This document shows positions 1 to 7,825 of a DNA stretch of 64,000 nt, piece by piece. Each line of letters starts with the position of its first letter. The stretch's first letter is position 1. The notes under the pieces are model-generated. The model was not told where the DNA came from. It was given only the letters and a program-made list of their open reading frames with translations, and did not search any database. Origin of the DNA: Andalucia godoyi. Its lineage: Eukaryota; Discoba; Jakobea; Jakobida; Andaluciidae. The stretch covers positions 62,001 through 126,000 of the forward strand of contig VRVR01000023.1 of the NCBI GenBank assembly GCA_009859145.1. The letters are read 5' to 3'. A program made the translations under genes and the position numbers.

Positions 1-85
1 AGAAGAAGCGGGAGAGTTTCTAGTTGGGCGGGAAAACTGATTATGCTAACAAAACGGTCCTCGACACAGACTACAGTAGCTCGCC

Positions 86-115
86 AACCCTAGGTCCGGC
101 ACACTGGAACCCTAG
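86..115 (+). promoter_or_regulatory. Two telo-box-like motifs upstream of eL33
   Basis: The octamer AACCCTAG occurs at 86-93 and again at 108-115, 22 bp apart or about two helical turns. It precedes the ribosomal protein start by about 170 bp. Telo-boxes (AAACCCTAA-like) are established promoter elements of ribosomal protein genes in plants and several other eukaryotes. Their use here is inferred from position and sequence. Confidence 0.45.
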
Positions 116-131
116 ATAATTGGTAAGAGCC

Positions 132-270
132 CAAACCCGGGCCTTTGGGCTTGCCTTTCCTTTTCCTTTTGCACTCTGCTTGTGCTTGTTTGTGGTTGGT
201 TTTTTAATTTTGTTTTTGGTATTTTGCTGTTTCCTTTGGGTATTCTGTTCACCACAAAATCATAAAAAAA
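132..270 (+). other. Possible 5'-UTR intron of eL33
   Basis: A good donor-like GTAAGAG lies at about 122-128, followed by a T-rich stretch (about 150-245) and several AG acceptor candidates just before the ATG at 282. 5'-leader introns are common in ribosomal protein genes. The exact acceptor cannot be chosen from sequence alone and the open frame through the region is uninformative. Confidence 0.25.
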
Positions 271-281
271 GGAGAGAGAAG

Positions 282-614
282 ATGTCTGGCCGCCTGTATG
301 TCCCCGGCAAGTTCCTCGGTTTCCAGCGCTCGCTCGTGAACCAGAACGTGAACACCAGCCTCGTCAAGATCGACGGAGTCAAGTCCCGTGAAGAGACCGA
401 GTTCTACCTCGGAAAGCGCATCGCCTATGTCTACAAGGCCAAGACCGCACGCAACTCTGCAAAGGGTGTCTCCACCAAGGTCCGTGCCATCTGGGGTCGT
501 GTTACCCGCGCCCACGGAAACTCGGGTGTTGTCCGCGCCAAGTTCCAGACCAACTTGCCCGCTCGTGCAATGGGTGCCTCCCTCCGCGTCATGCTCTACC
601 CAAGCCGCGTTTAA
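282..614 (+). CDS. RPL35A: 60S ribosomal protein eL33 (L35Ae)
   Basis: The 110-residue product matches ribosomal protein eL33 (L35Ae) over its whole length: it starts [17 protein letters not shown] and contains [27 protein letters not shown] and a C-terminal MLYPSRV. The protein is a component of the cytosolic large ribosomal subunit. The open frame runs further upstream to 120, but that extension is hydrophobic, starts at TTG and has no counterpart in the family, so the ATG at 282 is chosen. An A/G-rich run directly precedes the ATG. The gene converges on the unknown gene ending at 962. The family is short and highly conserved, so the call is secure. Confidence 0.97.
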   Translation: MSGRLYVPGKFLGFQRSLVNQNVNTSLVKIDGVKSREETEFYLGKRIAYVYKAKTARNSAKGVSTKVRAIWGRVTRAHGNSGVVRAKFQTNLPARAMGASLRVMLYPSRV

Positions 615-961
615 GTCCGTTTTGTTAGCTATTATATTTTTTTTTGGTTTCACATGGAAAAAAGACACGAGTGCAAATTTGCTAAGAAAAATGAATCACG
701 TTGTTTAGAATCGCATTATCAGCATTTGATCTGTTTATCCTGTCTTCATGATGGACGTACTTCCTTTTCATTTATTATTTTTTTATTATTACAAATTTAC
801 AACGATAGCAAAACTGTCCTTTGCTACGAAAAACCCGCATAACACACGTCATTACAAACTACAGACGACAAACTACGCATTTCAAAGTCATCGCAAGCTG
901 CGGAACGCCCGCGCACCATCGTCATTGTCGTGGTCGCGGCGATGATGACGTTGGTGTAGGT
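615..961. other. Convergent intergenic spacer
   Basis: This is the shared 3' region of eL33 (+) and the unknown minus-strand gene. It is AT-rich with T-runs. No further gene is seen. Confidence 0.5.
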
Positions 962-1894
962 CTAGTGGGTTGGTGAGAAGCAGCGCTGATACATGGATTC
1001 GTGCTCTGATTTGGCGATGACGGACTGTCGGATTCCAAGCAGCTTTTCTTCCTCCGCCCGCTTCTGCTGGGCTTCCTTCATTCTGCGAGCGTACACAACG
1101 GACGGCGTGTCCTTGAGGAACCCCGTTGGCTTAAACACCCTTCGATTGCGGTCCTCGGGATAGTGAATGTGCACACCCTTTGAGGTTCTCGTTGCGGAAC
1201 GCTGCGAGGACACGAGCTGCCGGTCTCGGTTTTCCTTTTCTCTGTCCAGCTTCTGCTGAGCCGTGGCGAGCCAGTCGTGTCGGTACGCATGTGCAAGGAC
1301 CATTTCCAGCTCCGAAGACGACTCGTTTGCCTTTCGTTTGACAAGCTGTGCATCCCGCTCGGCTTGCATTGCACACTGGGACCGCTTTGAATACAGCGAC
1401 GCGGGCGGAGTGACCGAACGAGGCTTCACTCTCGGAACACTCATTTCCTCCTCCAACACATTCCTGTACTTGGACACCGCCTTAGGTGTTGTCGCGCCCA
1501 TCACAAGCGTCTGTTTGTTCAGCCTGCGGAAGTCCACATCCAGGTAATTCTCGTCTGGCACGCTTTCGCTGGCAGGCGACCCCGACTGTGCTGCTGAGAG
1601 CGCGGACAGTGATCGGTCGGCCGGCGGCTGCACAGCAGAGGAAACCCCATCGTCCCATGACCCTATCGCGCCCTTCACACCCATTGTGTCTGTCTGCAGC
1701 GTAATCCCTTTCAACCGCGCATCCGCACCACGAACAAGCGCAGGAGATCGTGAGTGTGTTCCATACGCAGACCCGTCCGGAAGCGTTTGGCTTCGAACCG
1801 GCGATGTGTGGCGATTGCGCATCACGATCCGGTTATCTCGGACCGTCTCGTCAATGCTTGTCAACCGCGGCGTCCGTTCTTCAATGCGATCCAT
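962..1894 (-). CDS. Unknown protein with charged C-terminal helix
   Basis: This 310-residue product starts MDRIEERTPRL. The frame runs upstream to a TTG at 1930, but the ATG at 1894 is the first Met. The first two thirds are rich in Ser, Pro, Thr and Arg and likely disordered. The last 100 residues are charged and helical (LATAQQKLDREKENRDRQL; RRMKEAQQKRAEEEKLLG), suggesting a coiled-coil or scaffold role. The segment HIHYPEDRNRRVFKPTGFL is the most ordered-looking part. I recognise no family. It is divergent from the glucosidase gene at 2605 and convergent with eL33. Codon usage resembles its neighbours, which supports a real gene. Confidence 0.6.
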   Translation of the reverse strand: MDRIEERTPRLTSIDETVRDNRIVMRNRHTSPVRSQTLPDGSAYGTHSRSPALVRGADARLKGITLQTDTMGVKGAIGSWDDGVSSAVQPPADRSLSALSAAQSGSPASESVPDENYLDVDFRRLNKQTLVMGATTPKAVSKYRNVLEEEMSVPRVKPRSVTPPASLYSKRSQCAMQAERDAQLVKRKANESSSELEMVLAHAYRHDWLATAQQKLDREKENRDRQLVSSQRSATRTSKGVHIHYPEDRNRRVFKPTGFLKDTPSVVYARRMKEAQQKRAEEEKLLGIRQSVIAKSEHESMYQRCFSPTH

Positions 1895-2604
1895 CCCGTA
1901 CACACACTGCTGAGCGTAGATCCTCGGCAAAAAATATATATATCACGCTTTATCCTGAACAAAAAAGATGAATCCGCCTATTAAATAACACGCACTCTAT
2001 AGTAGCCCTAATGAGTAACAGTGGTTCTTTATCAGCAGAGAAAAAGCACAGCAGCAAAGCCAAGCAAAAACGACCTCGCAAAAAAAAATAAATAAATAAA
2101 TAAAAAATAGCAGTTTGAAAGGATAAACCGCTCTCGTTCGGTTTGCTTCGGCGATCAAATACGTAACTTCATGCGAGCAAACGGCGGCTCCCTGTGCGAC
2201 GTCAAGACGACCAGAAGGTTTACACTGGACAGATCTGCTTCGACGTGTGGGGGGAAAGACTCGGCGGCTCTCAGCAAGTCCCAGTATGTGCTCCACGATA
2301 CAAGTCTTTGTCTCTGCATGCTCACCGCGGCGCTTCCTGCTGACGATCTGCTGGATGATCAGGAGGGGCTTCCGCCACTGCATAAGCCGCGGCCTACCGA
2401 TGCCACACGGGCCCACCCCTCCCCGGTCGCTCCCCCCGGCAAGGAGAACGGAGAGCGAGAATTCGTCGCACCCTGCCTGTCGTACACACACCCCCTTGCA
2501 TCGTCGAGGCCAGCCCAAACCTCTGCGGCCAGCCGCCCAGCGGAAGAAGAAGAACAACAGCAACAACAACAACAACAACAACGAGAAACGGCAACTGAAC
2601 AGAA
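1895..2604. other. Divergent intergenic region with (CAA)n leader
   Basis: This is the probable bidirectional promoter of the unknown gene (-) and the glucosidase (+). It holds A-rich runs near 2080-2105 and a (CAA)n tract at about 2553-2583 that ends 21 bp before the glucosidase ATG. The ORFs here are low-complexity and not believable. Confidence 0.5.
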
Positions 2605-4857
2605 ATGAGCCGAGCCGGTGTGCTAGCGAGTGTGCTGTGCGTGTTTTGTGCATCAGCGTGTCTGGCATCGATTCCGTCCGACTGGGCATCTGCGTACGCA
2701 TCTGCGGATCTGTTGTACTACGACCCTTCGTCGCAGACCGCGACCGAAAGTGGGACTGCGAAGGACGGTGGCGAGAATGGCGTGCTGAATCCGTCTGTTG
2801 GAAACGGGTTCTTTGCTACGGTGATTGACTCCGGGGTGCTGTATGTGGCCAACGTGTACAATGGGCCTTCGCAGGGCCCGACGCCGTCTCATGCTGCGCA
2901 GATCCCAGCGCCGTTCACAACTCTGTCATTGACTTCGGGTCCGAAGATGGCTGCAGAGGCTTTGGATGTGCGCAATGCGGCGTTTTACAAGAGGTATGCG
3001 GTGGCAGGGCTACCGTCGAATGCGTACGTCCAGGAGTCGTGGGTAGCGCACCGAGTGCTCAAACACGTGATGGTCTACACCGTACAGATCGTCCAGGTGG
3101 ATCACCACCACCAGACGGCAGGGCCGCTGGATGGGCTCAGCGTCAATGTGTGCTTCCAGCAGAACAGCGTCTCGTGGACATCGCCTGATTTTCAGTTTGT
3201 GCCAATCCAGTCGTCATCACCACCGTTGCCCACCAACACAACGCTCGTTATTGGGCAGACCCTGGTGCCTGAGCTGGACGGAATGCCCGTGAACACCCTG
3301 GTGTTTCTGATGGACGACTTGCCTGCCTGTGTGTCGCTTTCGGACGCAAGCCCGCGGAGGGATTTCCTGTGGATCGTGGACTTTTCCGTCGAGTCGGCGC
3401 TGCAATGGTACAAGAATGCCAGTTCGATGGACCATGTTTCGCGGTGGAACTCCCATGTGGAGGCTTGGAGCCATCTGTGGTCTGCATCCGTGGATATTCT
3501 TGGAAACTTGGAGTCAACCGTGTCGCTGGCGGACTCGGCGAGCTCACTGGCTCTTGCGCAGACCATCAATTCTTCATATTACTATCTGTTTACGTCGTTG
3601 GATCCGCAGTTGCCGCATTCCATTTCTCCAGGAACTCTTGCCTCGAACGGATACAACCAACATGTCTTCTGGGATGCCTGCACTTGGATGCTCCCGCCTA
3701 TCGCAGTGTTCCACCCATCAATTGCGGCCATGATGCTGCAGTATCATGTGGATCGCATTCCGCAAGCAATTCAAAAGGCAAGGTCCTATCCACAGGGGGG
3801 CTACAAAGGAGCGATGTTTCCATGGGAATCTGCACAGACCGGCGCGGAAACCTGTCCCAGCTGGGCTCCTACTGGTCAGCAAGAGCAGCATATTTCTGGC
3901 GACATCGTGGTTGCTGCCGAGTTCGTCTATTGGCTGACTCGCCAACCGGATTTCCAGTTTGGAATTGCATGTCCATTGGCCACCAATATTGCTGAGTTTT
4001 GGGCGTCGAGAGTGGAGTACGGCGCGTCCGACGGACAGTACCACATCAATGTTGTGATTCCTCCCGATGAGTATGCGGTCGGCGTCAATGATTCTGTCTA
4101 CACAAATGTGGCCGCGGCAAAGTCCCTGGTGTTTGCGCAGACTGTGTGCGCCGCTGCTTCCTCAGACACCAATGTGAGACTCTACGGAGATGTTGCGTCG
4201 CAGATGTTTGTTCCGTACGACTCGGTCAATGACCGCCACCCGGAGTTTGCTGGGTACAGTGGACAAACTGTGAAGCAAGCCGATGTCGTCCTTCTTGGAT
4301 TCCCTCTCGACTATGCGATGAATGCCTCAACGCGCAGAAACGATCTCGACTACTATTCTGCACGTACAGACAGCAGTGGTCCTGCGATGACTTGGGGTGC
4401 GTTTGCGATTGGGCATCTCGAGCTGCAGAGCCCTACTCTTGCCTTCCCGTTCTTCCTGCGGTCCTATGCTAATGCTCACGCTCCGTACTTTGTGTGGACA
4501 GAAACCCCAACAGGCGGAACGACCAACTTTGCTACCGGAATGGGCGGCTTTTTGCAAACAATGGTCTTTGGGTGGGCGGGGATGCGCGTTCGCAGCGACG
4601 GCGTTCATTTCAAGGCGTACATTCCTGACAATGTTCCGCAGGGGTTCCGGCTTCGCAACATCAAGCTGTGGGATAACTCTGCTATAGATGTTACAGTTCT
4701 CCGCCAGTACAGCGGAATCGCGAACGTCGCATGCGTTCAATGTTCAGCTTCCTCGGTCTGCGTCAAGACCGACCAAGGCCAAACAGTCCGCTTGAAGCCT
4801 CTCTCCGAAACTACTGCTGCACGTGTTGGTGGCGAATTTCTTGTATTCCCGTGCTAA
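2605..4857 (+). CDS. Secreted GH65-type glucosidase (PGGHG/ATHL1-like)
   Basis: This 750-residue protein has a clear N-terminal signal peptide (VLASVLCVFCASACLAS). It resembles the GH65 branch of protein-glucosylgalactosylhydroxylysine glucosidase and acid trehalase. Recognisable blocks are YNQHVFWDACTWMLPP, GGYKGAMFPWESA and the PPDEY..GVNDSVYTN segment. The Glu at about residue 489, in PPDEY, aligns with the general acid of the family. Family members hydrolyse alpha-linked glucose from disaccharide-type substrates; the substrate here is unknown. The signal peptide implies action in the secretory pathway, lysosome/vacuole or outside the cell, whereas the animal enzyme is cytosolic. The length matches the family, with no visible break. 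Acid trehalase is the alternative name. Confidence 0.88.
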   Translation: MSRAGVLASVLCVFCASACLASIPSDWASAYASADLLYYDPSSQTATESGTAKDGGENGVLNPSVGNGFFATVIDSGVLYVANVYNGPSQGPTPSHAAQIPAPFTTLSLTSGPKMAAEALDVRNAAFYKRYAVAGLPSNAYVQESWVAHRVLKHVMVYTVQIVQVDHHHQTAGPLDGLSVNVCFQQNSVSWTSPDFQFVPIQSSSPPLPTNTTLVIGQTLVPELDGMPVNTLVFLMDDLPACVSLSDASPRRDFLWIVDFSVESALQWYKNASSMDHVSRWNSHVEAWSHLWSASVDILGNLESTVSLADSASSLALAQTINSSYYYLFTSLDPQLPHSISPGTLASNGYNQHVFWDACTWMLPPIAVFHPSIAAMMLQYHVDRIPQAIQKARSYPQGGYKGAMFPWESAQTGAETCPSWAPTGQQEQHISGDIVVAAEFVYWLTRQPDFQFGIACPLATNIAEFWASRVEYGASDGQYHINVVIPPDEYAVGVNDSVYTNVAAAKSLVFAQTVCAAASSDTNVRLYGDVASQMFVPYDSVNDRHPEFAGYSGQTVKQADVVLLGFPLDYAMNASTRRNDLDYYSARTDSSGPAMTWGAFAIGHLELQSPTLAFPFFLRSYANAHAPYFVWTETPTGGTTNFATGMGGFLQTMVFGWAGMRVRSDGVHFKAYIPDNVPQGFRLRNIKLWDNSAIDVTVLRQYSGIANVACVQCSASSVCVKTDQGQTVRLKPLSETTAARVGGEFLVFPC

Positions 4858-5617
4858 ACAGTCCTTTCTGTTCGTCTGTCTATCTTTGCTCTTCTTTGAC
4901 TGTCGTGTTATTTTTTACCGTACCCCCAAGTCCGTCCACAGTCCACCACGCTTCCCCACCCATCTCGTTCCTTAGTGTTGGGTGACATCGTGTGGGATGA
5001 CGCTGACCGTGCTGCATGCATACACGTTGAAGAGGGCCAAGTAAAAATGAACAAACAGCATGAAAATCGAAACCAGCCGAGACTCGAGAGCCTGCGACCC
5101 CTCTTCAACGCTCCAGAGACCCCAGGTACCCCTCCGTCATTGGTCAACCACGTGCCTCAGCGGCTGTACACGCCCTAACTCGCCCTTCCCGCCATTTTCC
5201 ACGTCACAACCTTTGCCTCAACTCTCAATTCCATGCAAACTCGTGTCTCTCAGAATTCCGCTTATTTTTCCTGCCATTCTTTCGATTATTTTATTTTTTA
5301 TTAATTATTTATTTGTTGTTGTTGTTGTTGTTGTTGTTGTTTTTCCCCCTTTTTTTTTTCTAATTGAGAAAGGACTTGCAATTCTTGGCGGTTTTTTTCC
5401 TCGGCAACCAACATCTGATCTGTTTTCTGTGTTCGTCGTTCTGCTCGTTCGTAAGACCGGTTTTCGCATAGTTCATGAAAGCTCTCGATGTTTCCGTTTT
5501 CTTCTAATTCTTCTCTCGTACTTCTTTCTCTCTTTTAATCTGCGATGCTGTTGTATTGTGTGCGCTGGACTTTCCCCCGGAGAGGATTGCTTTCGAAAGA
5601 CGCAAGACTCTTCTCCT

Positions 5618-5625
5618 AACCCTAA
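5618..5625 (+). promoter_or_regulatory. Isolated telo-box AACCCTAA
   Basis: An exact AACCCTAA lies 156 bp before a short Lys/Arg-rich open frame at 5782. It may mark a promoter, but no convincing gene follows. Confidence 0.25.
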
Positions 5626-6227
5626 GTTTCATGTTTTTGAGACCCCGTCGTGGTTTTTGCAATCTTTCTTTCTCTGGCTTTCCGCGCGGCTGTGTATTTT
5701 CAGGACCCGCGGGGGCCTTCTGCTGATGCGTGCTTTCTTTATTGCGAGACTGCGTCAAAGGGAGACACCGTGGTTTTTGGGAATGAATCAGAGTTCAACT
5801 AAAAAAGCTGGGAAAGATAAGAGACGGCGGACACGATCACCAAGCACTCGTGATGAAGGCAAGAAGAAGAAAAGGAGAAGGAGGAGGAGGCGGCGGGATA
5901 CTTCCTGTTGGAGGTGCAGGTGGTTGGAAGCTGTTTTCGTGGATATTGTGTGGGTACCGGGTCTTCCGCATGTTGTGGATTGGCGCGGTGGATGACGGAA
6001 AATGTTCAGATGTGGTTGTTGTATGATGGAATTAATCGGGACCGTTTTGCAGTGCTCTTTGTTTGAGATCGCGGTTACAGTCCAGACAAAACCGTTTGAT
6101 GTGCAGTGGTCGACACTGTCGCTTGCATGGCACATGCTGTGTATTTCTCCGCTCTCTTGCATCGATGGCCTGGTGATTTCTTCCCCCACCTCCACTTCAT
6201 CCACCTTCTCTCAGGTTTGGCATACTT

Positions 6228-6274
6228 GGTTTGTTTGTTTGGTTTGTTTGGTTTGTTTGGTTTGTTTTGTTTTG
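6228..6274 (+). repeat. (GTTT)n-type microsatellite
   Basis: This is a tandem array of TTTG/GGTTT units of about 47 bp. It is non-coding. Confidence 0.9.
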
Positions 6275-6828
6275 AATTTCCGCTTCTGTGGGTCTTTGGA
6301 AAGCTTGTGTGAGTCGGTGGCGCTAGGTGGGTGGACCGCTGCATCGGAACGCAACATTGGCGCCTCGGGTGTCGGTGGAGGGCTACGGCCCTGTCCGCTT
6401 CTGCTTGCGCGCGGTTTCACCAACCTGCTGCGGGTCTACAAGCAGGACACTTTGGCATGGAAAAGACGAAAGAAAGACAGGAAGTGTGATAGAGGGAGCG
6501 GTGGCGGGAGGGCACAGGGGGTCTGTCGAGTGCATTGCGGGCAGAGAGGTGTGAGGCTGTGCGTTTTTGTTTTTTTTTAAATTTTTGCAAGTAAGTGATC
6601 GACTGAGCTGTGCATGAATCGGTTGGTCGGATGTGCCCCGATGGCATTTGTCCTTTATCCACATTTTTTCCCCCATTGATTTGGGTTAATTCTTAACAGC
6701 ACATATTATATGACCACGACAAAACCAAAAACAAACAAACAACAACAAATAACGAGGAGACTTTTTCCGTGCGATCAAAGCAGATGCTGCGACTTGCTAG
6801 CACTATGATATCACAAGGGGGTGATTAT

Positions 6829-7350
6829 GCATAACCTTGCAACCCAAACGTCTGGTGGACGGCTGTGGATATCATCGGATAGTATGGCTGAAGGTGTGCA
6901 AGTCGAGGTCCAATGAGAGACACTGTCGAATATTGACAATCGATGACTCCTCCGCCGCGGCCTTTCCCTCTCTGTGGCGCACACCATTGCCAATCAACAA
7001 TCAATACAACATCCGCTCGATTGACAACAGAGAAGGAAAGAGAGAGAAAGAACCAGTGGATAGAATGCGGAATGGCAATAAAACGAAGCTCGTTGAAATC
7101 CCTAGTTTTTTCCTGGTTCCCAAAGTCCAAACGGTTTCGAACGAATGCACTAATTGATCAATTCGAGAGCTCTGGACGAAAACGTAGATTGATTTTGTTT
7201 GGAGGTGCGCAGACCCACGGATGTCCCACTCAAAAGAGGAACGTCATCTTGATTGTAAAAGTCACTTTATGCCAAATAATCTGTCTGAGGCGCAGCGTTT
7301 CGAGCCGAATATTTGAAGAGAGGTTTGGGTTGGAGCGAAGTACTTGACCA
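6829..7350. repeat. Dispersed repeat family 1, copy A (interrupted)
   Basis: Two blocks, about 6829-6947 and 7245-7350, match about 18707-18956 in the same orientation and order, for example TCTGGTGGACGG, GATATCATCGGA and GATTGTAAAAGTCAC. In this copy the two blocks are separated by about 300 bp that the other copy lacks. The minus strand keeps a similar short open peptide in both copies (TVSHWASTCTSSAILSDD versus SVSHWTSTCTPSAILSDD). This suggests a decayed mobile element or a duplicated intergenic segment. Confidence 0.8.
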
Positions 7351-7825
7351 TCGCATGCCAGACATGAGGGCGAGGGAACAACCTTGAAGGAAATGCCGAC
7401 CAGTCGGGGGTGCTGATTCGAATGCTGTCGTTCAACCACGGGGCGGGGCTACGCACAAACGCGTTGAACATTGCCGATCTTCAGCTAGGTTGCTGCGGCA
7501 ATTCGGCAGTTTCGCAGCTGCGACATCATTCACGAGGGTTGAGTGGAGTGGCGTCTCCGTTCCGGCGTCAGTCGCCACCACATGGATTTTTCCTACAGCT
7601 CTGCTTGCACGCGTGATGCACCCGGAAGCAAAAAGTCGTCTTTTCCCAGCGGACGACACATGCAGCCGCAGTTCACAAGGGCAGCGGACGATCGCAGTGT
7701 TTTCTACGCGCAAACGGCGCAGCCATCCCTTTTCTTTCTGGGTTTTCTCCTGCACTTCTTTCTTCTTCTCTTTCTACTGTTCTTTATTTTCTTTCGATTT
7801 CTCGATTGTTCTTTTGCTGCTTCTC

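Larger units (their letters stand above)
4858..7825. other. Long gene-poor spacer with simple repeats
   Basis: Nearly 3 kb lies between the glucosidase and the sedolisin gene. It contains a (GTT)n tract at 5314-5341, T-rich stretches, one AACCCTAA telo-box at 5618-5625, a (GGTTT/GTTT)n tract at 6228-6274, a GC-richer block at about 6300-6560, and dispersed repeat copy A (6829-7350). An ATG-started frame at 5060-5995 is dominated by translated T-rich sequence and is not accepted. A Lys/Arg-rich tail within it (5782-5995) could be a small exon. No tRNA, rRNA or snRNA gene was recognised. Confidence 0.5.

Noticed and set aside
2171-2828. Plus-strand frames ending in poly-Gln or poly-Asn before the glucosidase
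   Set aside because: They arise from the (CAA)n leader in different frames and overlap the well-supported glucosidase start.
5060-5995. A 311-codon ATG frame in the 4.9-7.8 kb spacer
   Set aside because: It is dominated by translated T-rich and GTT-repeat sequence with no domain. Only the Lys/Arg-rich end (5782-5995) might be an exon, and that is too weak to annotate.
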